Below, one piece after another: positions 5,888 to 15,003 of a stretch of DNA of 40,359 nucleotides (position 1 is its first letter; the number at the start of each line of letters is the position of its first letter). Both the position numbers and the translations under genes were made by a program. Below the pieces are notes generated by a model. That model was not told the origin of the DNA. It saw only the letters and a program-made list of their open reading frames with translations, and did no database searches. This stretch comes from Desulfobacterales bacterium (lineage in GTDB: Bacteria > Desulfobacterota > Desulfobulbia > Desulfobulbales > JAGXFP01). The stretch spans positions 1 to 40,359 of the forward strand of contig JAGXFP010000032.1 of NCBI GenBank assembly GCA_024637225.1, in the 5' to 3' direction.

Positions 5888-8377
5888 TTGATTGATCGGC
5901 TGAAAATCTGGGTGAGTTCCAAATCTTGGTTTTGGAAGTTTCGAATATGGCTAGGAAGGATTGGTTTTGCCTTCGAGCGCAGCGCGTACAAGAGGAGCGC
6001 CTCAGCCACCAAAGCAAAAGCAAACGCCCGCATTTTAGGCTCTATCGCATGGATCGGAGTGAAAAGCCTTTTTGGGGTCGTTTTGGTTTTGGCTGCACTA
6101 AATTTCGTTGAAGGTTATGTCGGAAACAACCTGTCTTGGCTCACACCACTCAGTGCAGACGACAAAGATTTTAACATCGAGCAGCTCAGGCTGTACGCCC
6201 AACTGCTCACTGCGATATTTTCGATCTACTTCGCTACAATTGGTATTATTCTGAGCGCCGGTTACACTAGGCTTCGCCGGGATATCATCCAAATGCTCAC
6301 CAACGAGCAGGTGGGTAGCGTATATTCTCGAGTTTTGGTGTTTTCAGCAATTTTCTGTTTAGTTGCAACGGCCTTGCTTTTGTTTAGATTTGAACCCGGT
6401 CTGTTCGTTTATGCTGTTGGTACGATTTTGACTTTGTTGAGCTCTTTGGCATTGTTTCCGTTGGGTCAGAGGCTGTTCAATTTCTTCGACCTCAATCTGC
6501 TGGCTCGCAGCGAGATACTCCCCAGCATTGCTCGCCACATCGAAGGTGCAGCAAACCCTCGGAATTCAATTTCGTTAGCCAATCATCATTCGAAGGCTGC
6601 TCGACATGCCCTTGAGCAACTCTCCTATATTGATGATCGTGTCAAAGCGGACAAGGAGAGGTTGGGAGACAAGCTGTCTGCGCTAAGCGATGATTATTCG
6701 GCCTTGCTGCTACACTACCTTCAGCAGAAACACACAATCGACCAAGAGAGCTATTGGTTTCCGAGGCGAAGCAAGCACAAGCAATGGTTTTTAGCTGGTG
6801 ACAGTGCGACGTCTATGGCGCTACAAATGAGCAGCCAGGAAATGCTGGTTGAGGAGAAGCTTGATCGCCAATGGCTTGAAAACGAGATCGTGGGAAGATT
6901 GGCAGGCCACATTGAGCTCGCATTTCAAGTCGGTGACTTCGATCTTGCGTTGAAACTCATCGGTCGCTTCTCGACCCGTATTTCAGCGTATGCAGTACGC
7001 TTTCAGTTCGACGTCGGCATGCAAGAACTCAAAAGATTCAAGGAGATCATTGAACTGGCTTTCGCCTCATCGGACGCCGTAGCGGATGATAAAACAGCGA
7101 AGATAAAGATTGGCATAGCAGACACATGGGCTGCGCTGGGGAGCAATCTCTGCTTAGAAACTCTACGCCAAATGATAACCTTTGAGAAAGAGCTGAAACA
7201 GTTCTTTGATGCGGACGAGTGGAGCGAGAAGTCCCTGCGCCATCTACCAGCCTTTCTGCAAGTGGATCTCGCCTTCATTGTCGAACGCATTGAGTTTGAG
7301 CAAGAGATCGAGGGACAACGCCTATCCAAGCCAAAATACGTCCAACAGTTGGCGGTCCAAAAGCTGTTGCAGCACTATTCAAAAGTCCTGCCTGCGTTAT
7401 GCGACTTCTATCAAAATATGATTCCAGATTTTGTGTCCTTAATGGCAAAGTTGAAAATGTCAGAGGCCGCAACGCAGGTTGTCCTAGCAAGCTTACATAG
7501 CCATTGGAAACTGCCGCGCTGGTTTGACGAGCTCGCCCAGCTCGTGGACCGGTATAAGGAGTATAGGCACTACACCGAAGAGCAGTACACACTGCCTGAG
7601 ATCAATACCGCTGAGATGTCCAAACGGCTTGCTTCTACGCGAGATAATGCAATTGCCATGCTTGGCAGTGGAGCCATGATCGGACATATCTTCGAACCAA
7701 AACACAACGATGAACTTCCGGATCATTTCGGGCAAATCTACTTCGAACTGGCCGAAACATGCATAAGCGCGCTTGAACAAAACGATGAAAGCAAGCTGAC
7801 CAAGGTTCTCCCGATGTTCTTGTCCCTAGCGTTTCTGGCGGCAGATTCGAAGTTCGTGGACCTTTCACTCGACGTAAACGATGAATTCCGACTTCATCTT
7901 ATTTCAACGGTGATAAATGACTTTGCGTCAGTCTTAGGCTTTGCCATACTCTACGGGGCATACTTCGACAATGAGAAGTTGTCTGAGAGCGCCCTTGCCA
8001 AATTCGATACTTGGATTTTGCACGTTACCGACAAGCAACAATACCTTAAACGAATGGTGCTCCTTTCAAATCCTTACAGCTTTAGCATGAGCGCGTCGCC
8101 GCGTGGTCTAATTCGGATTAACTGGGAAATGTCGTTCAAACATCGCGCGAGACACGATGGATTTGAGGACCAAATGAGTATGGGGCGAGGGAAGCAGCAC
8201 CCAAATAAAATCGTGAGGGAGTTTCTAAGGTCGCATTCTGATGCGTCTCATCTATTTTTTGCAATACAAGTTGTTCCGCAACTCGAGCCAATTGACTTCA
8301 AGATCGACCACCACATCACCTTCCTTGCTCGCCGGTTACGTGAAGACGACGAAGAGGTACAGCATGAAGATTTTTAG
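5888..8377 (+). CDS. Unknown four-helix membrane protein with large cytoplasmic domain
   Basis: I do not recognise this 829-residue protein. It starts at a TTG preceded at six bases by GAGAGGGAG; no in-frame ATG offers a better site. The first 45 residues are basic and amphipathic. Membrane segments lie at about 48-74, 104-124, 148-167 and 171-193. The pattern of the second to fourth segments (FATIGIILSAGYTRLRRDII, then two further helices) recalls the layout of DUF2254-type membrane proteins, but only as a resemblance. Residues ~195-829 look soluble and largely helical, with no Walker, nuclease or kinase motif that I can see. The last 14 bases overlap the next gene, so the two are almost surely co-translated. 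Position after a restriction enzyme suggests a defence or stress role, which is inference. Confidence 0.72.
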   Translation: MIDRLKIWVSSKSWFWKFRIWLGRIGFAFERSAYKRSASATKAKANARILGSIAWIGVKSLFGVVLVLAALNFVEGYVGNNLSWLTPLSADDKDFNIEQLRLYAQLLTAIFSIYFATIGIILSAGYTRLRRDIIQMLTNEQVGSVYSRVLVFSAIFCLVATALLLFRFEPGLFVYAVGTILTLLSSLALFPLGQRLFNFFDLNLLARSEILPSIARHIEGAANPRNSISLANHHSKAARHALEQLSYIDDRVKADKERLGDKLSALSDDYSALLLHYLQQKHTIDQESYWFPRRSKHKQWFLAGDSATSMALQMSSQEMLVEEKLDRQWLENEIVGRLAGHIELAFQVGDFDLALKLIGRFSTRISAYAVRFQFDVGMQELKRFKEIIELAFASSDAVADDKTAKIKIGIADTWAALGSNLCLETLRQMITFEKELKQFFDADEWSEKSLRHLPAFLQVDLAFIVERIEFEQEIEGQRLSKPKYVQQLAVQKLLQHYSKVLPALCDFYQNMIPDFVSLMAKLKMSEAATQVVLASLHSHWKLPRWFDELAQLVDRYKEYRHYTEEQYTLPEINTAEMSKRLASTRDNAIAMLGSGAMIGHIFEPKHNDELPDHFGQIYFELAETCISALEQNDESKLTKVLPMFLSLAFLAADSKFVDLSLDVNDEFRLHLISTVINDFASVLGFAILYGAYFDNEKLSESALAKFDTWILHVTDKQQYLKRMVLLSNPYSFSMSASPRGLIRINWEMSFKHRARHDGFEDQMSMGRGKQHPNKIVREFLRSHSDASHLFFAIQVVPQLEPIDFKIDHHITFLARRLREDDEEVQHEDF

Positions 8378-9341
8378 GGCTGAGCCTTCGCACCGGCATC
8401 ACTATCGCGATGAGCAAATTGGGTTAGTTGATAGCCTCTTCGTCAAGCGCGAACGGCAGAAGCCAGACTTCAATCGCCGGATGTTTGACGAGGATTTTGC
8501 AAGCTTGTTCCACTCGATGAACCGCCGAAGCGGTAATTTGTTCGAGGTCGTGTCAAATGACGACGAACTCATGCAAAAGCTACTTGGCAAAGTTAAGACA
8601 AGATACGCACCACATCCGGTTGACGATACAATACGTGAGTTGGTAGAGGAAATAGCTCAGTCGCTAATTTGGTCCGGAAGAGCGTACTATTTCCTTCACG
8701 ACGATACAGAGATAACTTCGTTCAGCTCCAGCGGCGTTGTACGCCTCTTTGGTACGCATATTCAGTGGGTACCAAAACGCAGAGAAAGGCACTGGGATCG
8801 AGATGACGAGGAACTTCCGAGAGAAATACGTATCTTGGATGCAGCCAAAGTAATGCGCTTCGACCTGCCGACATCAATCAAACGCATGCTATCCGCACAG
8901 AACAGAACTTTGGCTGTCCTTGACAAACACCAATTTGAGGTAACCAATTTCCACCCTCAGGCCACATACGAGAACCCGAATCCTACCAACCATTTCGATT
9001 TCCGTGTGTGGAAAGATACGCAAGAGCGCGCTTTGTACCGTGCCACGCGAAGTAGCGGCTGGAACGGTAGAACATATGACTCGTCAAAGCGATCAGACTT
9101 CTTCGATTGTCACCGATTGATCCGCTTCCGACGAAACCAACTCTTGCTAAGAGACGACATTTTGAACCAGCTCAGCGGTGAGCTCTCGAGGGTTGGCAAA
9201 GGTTACAAAGCCGAATTCTCGGTTAAAATATCGGGAACTGATGAATTACCCAGCGTCGCACACCTGAACGAATTGGAGGTGAGGCTGGTGCGTGAAGAGG
9301 TGGGGTTCAACGAAATTATCGACTATTGCTACAAGCACTAA
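8364..9341 (+). CDS. Unknown soluble protein, partner of the upstream membrane protein
   Basis: I do not recognise this 325-residue protein. I chose the ATG at 8364, which lies inside the end of the upstream gene (14-base overlap) behind GAAGAGG; an upstream in-frame ATG at 8241 would overlap by 137 bases. There is no signal peptide or membrane helix. The protein is rich in Arg, Asp and Phe. Distinct stretches include LIWSGRAYYFLHDD (about residue 100), an Arg/Asp-rich segment near 140 (RRERHWDRDDEELPRE), and DCHRLIRFRRNQLLLRDDI (about 250-270). No catalytic motif stands out. The tight overlap implies a fixed stoichiometry with the membrane protein, perhaps as sensor and effector of one system. 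Confidence 0.7.
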   Translation: MKIFRAEPSHRHHYRDEQIGLVDSLFVKRERQKPDFNRRMFDEDFASLFHSMNRRSGNLFEVVSNDDELMQKLLGKVKTRYAPHPVDDTIRELVEEIAQSLIWSGRAYYFLHDDTEITSFSSSGVVRLFGTHIQWVPKRRERHWDRDDEELPREIRILDAAKVMRFDLPTSIKRMLSAQNRTLAVLDKHQFEVTNFHPQATYENPNPTNHFDFRVWKDTQERALYRATRSSGWNGRTYDSSKRSDFFDCHRLIRFRRNQLLLRDDILNQLSGELSRVGKGYKAEFSVKISGTDELPSVAHLNELEVRLVREEVGFNEIIDYCYKH

Positions 9342-9476
9342 ATGGCCGGTTCGAAGGGCCGCAGTGCAGTATGCTGCAACCCATCGAACACATCCCTATA
9401 TAAAGCCTCCGGCGTTGCCGGGGTTGATGAAGGGGGATTCCTTTATCGGTTTGACTCGCAGGCGGAGTTTTCCTCT

Positions 9477-10634
9477 TTAGAAGATATCCCCGTTCCATAG
9501 CTGGTTGGCAAAGTCCCGTGCCGGCAGAATTTCTATCCGGTCATCGGTTGTTCTCGGTTTGTCTTCCAGGCAGACTACAATCCTTTTTGAGATACCGGGA
9601 TGGTCTTCAGGCAGGCTGCGCAGGCCTTTCAAGTGGCTTGCCGAAACCTTGCGGGTCGCCTTGGCTTCAATGGCTATCTCCATATTGTTGACGATAAAAT
9701 CGACTTCAATACCGCTTGCCAGGCGCCAGTAACTCAATTCCGAATAAGAACCGCTATAGTGGCTATACGCCGAAAGCTCATGGAAACACCAGTTTTCCAG
9801 GGCCTTGCCGTAGAGTTCGGAACCGGGTGCAACTTTTCCTCGTCGGGCCAGAAAGTTAACCAGACCGATATCCGCAAAATAAAATTTCGGGGCCAGAATA
9901 ACTCTTCGCTTCGGCCGCTTTCTGTACGATGGCAGCCATTTTCCCAATAAAGTATCCTCCAGGATCTGGAAGTATTCCTTGATGGTTATGCTCGAAACCC
10001 CGCAGTCTCTGGCAATTGTGGAAAAGTTTACAAGCTCGGTATCGGACAGGGAGGCGATGTTTAAAAATTCGGAGAAAACCGGCAGATTTCTGACCAGTCC
10101 TTCAGCGGCAATCTCCTCTTTGAGATAATTTGCTACATATGCATTTAACCTGGTTGCGGGACCTTGTGAGCTGTAGATCGATGGCAGGTATCCATGGTTG
10201 AGCATGCGGTCGAGCTGCCAGGCATCTCCCAGTTCCGCCGAGACAAGGCCGGAAAGCTCATAGCGGCTTGCTCTCCCCCCGAGAAGATTGGCGTGGCCCC
10301 GCCTTACCTTCCTGGCGCTTGACCCGCAGAGGGCAAAGCGGGTGCCGAAATTCTCATGGAGCCAGTGTACTTCGTCAAGCAAGGCCGGGATCTTCTGGAT
10401 TTCATCTATCACTACAAATGACGATTTACGTGTGGCCGACAACTCCTGCCTCAGGTATTCAGGGTTCTGGAGATACCTGCGGTATTCCTCCGCCTTAAGG
10501 AGATCGATCCAGATTGCATCGGGATAGGTGGCACGCAAGAGGGTTGTTTTGCCGGTCTGGCGGGGACCCCATAAAAAAAAAGTTTCATCTCCCGGTTCAG
10601 GTAGGACAAGCTTTCTGTTCAGCAGGGTCTGCAT
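9477..10634 (-). CDS. AAA_14/DUF4143 family ATPase
   Basis: This 385-residue protein belongs to the widespread archaeal/bacterial ATPase family with an AAA_14 domain and a C-terminal DUF4143. The Walker A motif is GPRQTGKT at residues 23-30, Walker B is FVVIDEIQ at about 73-80, and a sensor-like ALCGSSARK follows near 117-125. A helix-turn-helix-like section lies in the middle (FSTIARDCGVSSITIKEYFQ). The C-terminal part has EVDFIV...AIEAKA near 310-330, the signature of a restriction-endonuclease-like fold. The function of the family is unsettled; members are common in islands and often appear with toxin or defence genes. The length is typical and complete. It is transcribed toward the unknown two-gene operon, so the two units converge at about 9342-9476. 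Confidence 0.9.
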   Translation of the reverse strand: MQTLLNRKLVLPEPGDETFFLWGPRQTGKTTLLRATYPDAIWIDLLKAEEYRRYLQNPEYLRQELSATRKSSFVVIDEIQKIPALLDEVHWLHENFGTRFALCGSSARKVRRGHANLLGGRASRYELSGLVSAELGDAWQLDRMLNHGYLPSIYSSQGPATRLNAYVANYLKEEIAAEGLVRNLPVFSEFLNIASLSDTELVNFSTIARDCGVSSITIKEYFQILEDTLLGKWLPSYRKRPKRRVILAPKFYFADIGLVNFLARRGKVAPGSELYGKALENWCFHELSAYSHYSGSYSELSYWRLASGIEVDFIVNNMEIAIEAKATRKVSASHLKGLRSLPEDHPGISKRIVVCLEDKPRTTDDRIEILPARDFANQLWNGDIF

Positions 10635-10670
10635 ATTGTTTTTTCAGTGTTTGATAAATTAGTCTTTTGG

Positions 10671-10694
10671 TTTAATATATCATGATAAATTAAA
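10671..10694. promoter_or_regulatory. Candidate operator overlapping the ATPase promoter
   Basis: A 24-base near-perfect palindrome (11 of 12 pairs), with half-sites TTTAATATATCA and TGATAAATTAAA, fills the promoter spacer and covers the -10 box of the minus-strand promoter. A bound protein would block transcription of the ATPase gene. Confidence 0.6.
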
Positions 10695-10701
10695 GTGTCA
10701 A
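10674..10701 (-). promoter_or_regulatory. Sigma-70-type promoter of the AAA/DUF4143 gene
   Basis: On the minus strand TTGACA (10701-10696) is followed after 16 bases by TATATT (10679-10674), about 40 bases before the start codon. This is a near-consensus housekeeping promoter. Confidence 0.7.
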
Positions 10702-10799
10702 TTGTATTTATCGCGCATCCTGGAAACCTCCACCATCGAACCAAACCAACGACCATGGAGTTCCGGAGACACCTTGCTTAACTATTGCTTTTCCGGGTA

Positions 10800-10970
10800 G
10801 ATTCAAGTTCAAAGTGCACCACCTGAGCTAAAGCAGGACATGACAGGATTTCTGGTATGTTGAGAAGATCGACCAACTCACATCCAGGAGGATCCTGCCA
10901 TGTCCTACAGTCATCTTACCGAACAGGAAAGATATGGCAGTAGCCATTTACGCAGTACATACGTGCGATC
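10800..10970 (+). mobile_element. Relic of an IS30-family left end
   Basis: The segment starts around ATTCAAGTTCAAAGTGCACC, which resembles an IS30-type terminal repeat. It includes a good ribosome binding site (CAGGAGGATCC) and the start of a transposase at 10900, MSYSHLTEQERY, the conserved N-terminus of IS30-family transposases. Similarity ends after about 20 residues, and the frame then runs by chance into the permease gene. The right end and the rest of the transposase are missing. It lies at the edge of the accessory island. Confidence 0.65.
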
Positions 10971-11019
10971 GGGTGGCACCGCCGTTCACTCCGCTGCAAG
11001 GTTTACAGAAGGAAATTGC

Positions 11020-11742
11020 ATGTCTCAAACCATACTGCTTTGCCTGTTGACCCTTATTGCTTCCGGAATCGGAACCGCAACCGGATTCGGGACCTCCACG
11101 GTTATGATTCCGGTTATGGTTTTGTTCGTGCCGCTTCCGGTGGCACTTTTATTTGTCGGGGTTATCCACTTGGCCGGCGATATCTGGAAGGTTCTTCTGT
11201 TCAAGCGGGGGTTTGACTGGAAGCTGATTCTTGGGTTCGGCATTTCGGGTATCGCGGCCAGCTATTTTGGGGCCTCTCTTTCCATGCAGGCGCAGGCGCT
11301 TCCGCTTAAGCGAATCCTGGGCGCCTTTTTGGTTCTTTACGTGGTCTATCTGTTTCTCAACCGTGAATGGGTATTGCCGAAGACAAACGCCACGGCGGTA
11401 TGTGGGGGGATGCTGTCCGGTTTCTTCGCCGGATTCTTCGGGGTCGGCGGCGCGGTTCGGGGCGCCTTTCTTACGGCATTCAATCTGCCCAAAGAGGTAT
11501 ATATCTTCACTTCCGGGCTGATCGCCCTGTTTATCGACCTGACCCGCGTTACCCGCTACGCCTGGGGAGGGACACGGCTACAGGAAGAGCTTATGGTCGC
11601 ACTCCTGCTCAGCATTCCGATTTCATTTGCCGGCGCTTACCTTGCCAAGCGATTTCTGCACAAATTGCCCCAGAAGTTTTTCCGGATCTTTGTCGGCGTA
11701 TTTCTCGCTCTCTTGGGCTTCAAGCTACTGATCTGGGCATAG
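11020..11742 (+). CDS. TauE/SafE family sulfite exporter-like permease
   Basis: From the ATG at 11020 (AGAAGGA seven bases upstream) the protein has 240 residues with about eight hydrophobic segments. The two family repeats start with GIGTATGFGTSTVMIPVMV and SGFFAGFFGVGGAVRGAFL; the glycine-rich loops after the first helix of each half are diagnostic. The family exports small organic anions such as sulfite, sulfoacetate or taurine-related compounds, or serves as an uncharacterised permease; the substrate cannot be told here. An in-frame ATG at 10900 would add 40 residues, but those belong to the IS30 relic. It converges with the RND operon, and I see no clear terminator in the 80 bases between them. 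Confidence 0.88.
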   Translation: MSQTILLCLLTLIASGIGTATGFGTSTVMIPVMVLFVPLPVALLFVGVIHLAGDIWKVLLFKRGFDWKLILGFGISGIAASYFGASLSMQAQALPLKRILGAFLVLYVVYLFLNREWVLPKTNATAVCGGMLSGFFAGFFGVGGAVRGAFLTAFNLPKEVYIFTSGLIALFIDLTRVTRYAWGGTRLQEELMVALLLSIPISFAGAYLAKRFLHKLPQKFFRIFVGVFLALLGFKLLIWA

Positions 11743-11826
11743 GAAAATGAAAATCGCGCTATCCCGCAGGTCGTCTTAGGTTAATGGGAGCGCCGAGTCA
11801 AGCGGATCCATTATCCTGCCGACAAA

Positions 11827-14800
11827 TCAAATCCCCCGGCCCCATTTCTCTTTTGCCGCCTCGATCAGATCCCACTGGACCGGGACCACGAAAATGGTCA
11901 GGAAGGTGGCGGTGCAGAGGCCGGTGACGAAGGTCATCGCCATGGTTCCCCAGACGATCGAATATTCCGGAAAGCCTATCGCCATCGGCAGGAGACCCAG
12001 GGTCGTGGTCAGGGTGGTCAGGAGGATGGGGCGCAGCCGGATATGGGTCGCCTCGATAATCGCCTGGCGGCGGGGGAGGCCGCTCCGGTAGCGGCGGTTG
12101 ATGAATTCGATCAGGACCAGGGAATCGTTGACCACTACCCCGGTAACCCCGACCACGGCGATAAAGCTGTTGACCGTGAACAGGGTCCGGGAGAGCATGG
12201 TTCCGAAGATAATGCCGATCAGGGCGAAGCTTACCGCCAGGAGGATCGCCAGGGGATGGAGGTAGGATTGGAACTGGGCGGCCAGGATCAGGTAGATCAG
12301 CATGATCGCGATCAGAAAGGCGTAGGTCAGGGAGATGAAGGAGTTGCGGGTCGATTCGAATTCCCCGGCGAAATTAAGGGTCGCCCCGGGAAAATCGTCA
12401 CGCACGGTGTTGTAATGATTTTTGACCAGGTTGACGATCCCCGTGCTTGAGTGAGTCGCGCCGGACCTGAGGTTGGCGGTCAGGGTTATGGCCCGCTGCC
12501 CCTGGAAGCGGTTTAGATAGCCGGGTTCCAGATAGGTTTCGACCGCGCAGATATCGCCGAGCCGGACCGGGCCGCTGGGGTGCTCCAGGACAACGATCGA
12601 AAGGGTGTCGCTCAGTTCCTGAATATGACTCGGGTCGATTTTCAGTTTGATATCGATATCCTCGTCGCTTAACCGGTACTGCCCGATATTGCGGCCGTTG
12701 ATCACCGAGGCGGCCAGGCCGGCGACCCGGGCCTTGCTCAGTCCGTATTCGGCGGCCCGATCGCCCTTGATAACGTAGCGAAAGATCCGGCCGGGCCGGC
12801 CCTGATTGTCTTCCAGGTCGATCAGTTCCCCGCTGAGCACCGGGTCGCTTTCCAGATAGTTCTTGATCTCCGCGGCCAGCTCTCCCACCACTTCCAGGTC
12901 GGCGCCCAGGACCTGGATGTTGACATCCTTGCCTTCCGGCGGCCCGTCTTTTTCCGGTCTGACCCGCAGACTGTAGCCCTCGCTGTCGGGCAATTCCCGG
13001 GCCAGGTATTGGCGCACCCAGTCGAGATGGGCGACGACGTCGTTTTCGGGGTGGTCGGCGAATTGCCGCGCTTTTCGGGCGGGCAGATTAACCGCCACAT
13101 GGCCGAGATGATTGCCCCAGACCGGCTGGAAGTCTTCATTGATGTAGTAACCGGCAAAGGCCGCCGTCGACTCGGCCATGACCGGGCCCTCGGCGGAGAT
13201 CAACCTGGAAATTCTTTTTAACACTTCAGAGGTTTTTTCGAGGGGCGTGCCGACTGGTCCGCTTACCTCGACGTAGTAGAGGGAATAATCGTCCGGAAAG
13301 AATTCGATCTTGATCAGGTTCGATTTGCCGACCAGGGAACTGATGGCGATTATCATCGCCGCCGTAAAAGCCGCCAGCAGCAGGAACATGGTGGTGAAGC
13401 GGAAGGAGAGGGCCAGACGGAGCAGGTAGTCGAAGCCGCGCCGCAATAATCTCATCAGCGGATTTTCCCGGTTTTGCCGGGGATCGGCAATGTCCCGGAC
13501 AGGGGGCTCGTCTGTCAGTCGCGGGCCGTAATCGAGATAATGGATGGGCAGGATGAACAGGCATTCGAAAAGGGAGGCGAGCAGGGCGAAGGAAACCGCC
13601 TTGGGGATGATCGCGAAAAAATCGCCGGTGGAGCCGGTCATGATCAGCATCGGCAGAAAGGCAGAGCAGGTAGTCAGGGTGGCCGAGACCACCGGCATGA
13701 ATACCTCGGCGGCGCCCTCGATAATCGCGGTCCTGATTTTCTTGCCCATCCGGGCATGGCGGGTGATATTCTCCATCACCACGATGGCGTCGTCGACAAT
13801 GATGCCGCTGACCAGCACGAAGGCGAACAGGGAGATCTCGTTTATCGAGTTGCCGGTCAGATAGAGGATGATCAGGGTGACCAGAAAGGCAAAGGGGATG
13901 CCGATCGTGGTCAGGGCGGCGTTGCGGAACCCCATGAAATACCAGATCAGGGCCGAGACCAGGAAGACCCCGAGCAGCAGGTTGGAGCCGAGAACCCGCA
14001 TCGCGTCCCTGATCTTGACCGTGGAGTCCTGGATCACCACCATTTCGACCAGCTCGGCGGCGAAGGGCTCTTCATAGGAATCTATAACTTCTTTGGAGTC
14101 CCGGACAATGGTCAGGGCGTTGGCCTCCGGGGTTTTGACGATCTGCAGGGTCACGCAGTCCTGGCCGTTTACCGAGGTCAGGGCGAAAGGGTCGCGGTGG
14201 GAGAGATAGGCGGCTGCGGCCAGATCGGCGACCCGGATAAAGGAGCCGTCTCCGTCCCGGCGGACAATGGTGTCGAGCGCCGCCTGCCGGTCACGGAAAC
14301 GCTCGTCCACCTTGATAATGAATTCGCCGCCCGATGTGGTGTAGTCGCCGGCCGGAATCGATATATTGGCGCTTTCCAGAGCGGCGGCGGTCTCGTCGAA
14401 AGTCACCCCGAAGCGCCTCATCAGCACCGGGTCTAGTTCGATATGGAATTCACGGGTGAATTCGCCCTGGAGCCGCACCTCCCTGACCCCCTTGATCTGG
14501 CGCAGGGATATCTTCAGCTCATCGGCCATCAGGCTCAAGGCCCGGTTGTCCCGGTCGCCGTAGAGGCTGATGCTCAAGGTCGGCTGCCAGAAGTTGACGT
14601 CGATATAGGTGAAGCGGGGCGGCTCCGCCTCGGGGGGCAGCTCGTCGATGACGGCCTGGACCTTGAGTCTCATCTCGTCGTAGCTGCGCTGGTAGTCGGT
14701 GTCGTCGATGAATTTGACCAGGATACTGGAGCGTTCCCGGTAGGAGGTCGAGCGGATGTAGTCGAGATTTTCCAGGTCTTCGATGGAGTCCTCGATCTCC

Positions 14801-14997
14801 CTGGTGATCAGGGTCTCGACATCCTTCGGCGAAGCGCCCGGAAAGTAGGTGTTGATGTAAGCCTTGCCGAAGTCGATATTGGGATAGCGCTCCACCGGAC
14901 TTTTGAACATGACGAAAACCCCGATTACCATCAGCAGGACGAAAAGCAGGTTGAAGAGGACCCGTTGCCTGAGGGTAAAGGAGATGATTCCCTGCAT
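11827..14997 (-). CDS. RND-family efflux permease (AcrB/MdtB-like)
   Basis: This 1056-residue inner-membrane protein has the full RND layout: one N-terminal helix (residues about 10-30), a large periplasmic loop, helices 2-6 from about 335, a second periplasmic loop, and helices 8-12 at the end. The proton-relay pair is present in helix 4 (GIIVDDAIVVMENI), and helix 10 has GVVVNDSLVLIEFINRR. The start region SFTLRQRVLFNLLFVLLMVIGVFVMFKSPVERYPNIDF is typical of the heavy-metal/multidrug HAE1-like group. It should form a trimer working with the adaptor encoded six bases upstream. No outer-membrane channel gene follows, so a TolC-like protein must come from elsewhere. The substrate is unknown. 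Confidence 0.93.
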   Translation of the reverse strand: MQGIISFTLRQRVLFNLLFVLLMVIGVFVMFKSPVERYPNIDFGKAYINTYFPGASPKDVETLITREIEDSIEDLENLDYIRSTSYRERSSILVKFIDDTDYQRSYDEMRLKVQAVIDELPPEAEPPRFTYIDVNFWQPTLSISLYGDRDNRALSLMADELKISLRQIKGVREVRLQGEFTREFHIELDPVLMRRFGVTFDETAAALESANISIPAGDYTTSGGEFIIKVDERFRDRQAALDTIVRRDGDGSFIRVADLAAAAYLSHRDPFALTSVNGQDCVTLQIVKTPEANALTIVRDSKEVIDSYEEPFAAELVEMVVIQDSTVKIRDAMRVLGSNLLLGVFLVSALIWYFMGFRNAALTTIGIPFAFLVTLIILYLTGNSINEISLFAFVLVSGIIVDDAIVVMENITRHARMGKKIRTAIIEGAAEVFMPVVSATLTTCSAFLPMLIMTGSTGDFFAIIPKAVSFALLASLFECLFILPIHYLDYGPRLTDEPPVRDIADPRQNRENPLMRLLRRGFDYLLRLALSFRFTTMFLLLAAFTAAMIIAISSLVGKSNLIKIEFFPDDYSLYYVEVSGPVGTPLEKTSEVLKRISRLISAEGPVMAESTAAFAGYYINEDFQPVWGNHLGHVAVNLPARKARQFADHPENDVVAHLDWVRQYLARELPDSEGYSLRVRPEKDGPPEGKDVNIQVLGADLEVVGELAAEIKNYLESDPVLSGELIDLEDNQGRPGRIFRYVIKGDRAAEYGLSKARVAGLAASVINGRNIGQYRLSDEDIDIKLKIDPSHIQELSDTLSIVVLEHPSGPVRLGDICAVETYLEPGYLNRFQGQRAITLTANLRSGATHSSTGIVNLVKNHYNTVRDDFPGATLNFAGEFESTRNSFISLTYAFLIAIMLIYLILAAQFQSYLHPLAILLAVSFALIGIIFGTMLSRTLFTVNSFIAVVGVTGVVVNDSLVLIEFINRRYRSGLPRRQAIIEATHIRLRPILLTTLTTTLGLLPMAIGFPEYSIVWGTMAMTFVTGLCTATFLTIFVVPVQWDLIEAAKEKWGRGI

Positions 14998-15003
14998 GGG
15001 GCG

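Noticed and set aside
8241-8363. Earlier start for the 325-residue partner protein
   Set aside because: It would overlap the membrane protein gene by 137 bases; the ATG at 8364 has a suitable upstream purine-rich site and a short overlap typical of coupled genes.
9395-9430. CCGGC/GCCGG hairpin after the unknown operon as a terminator
   Set aside because: The stem is only five bases and no T-run follows; too weak to call.
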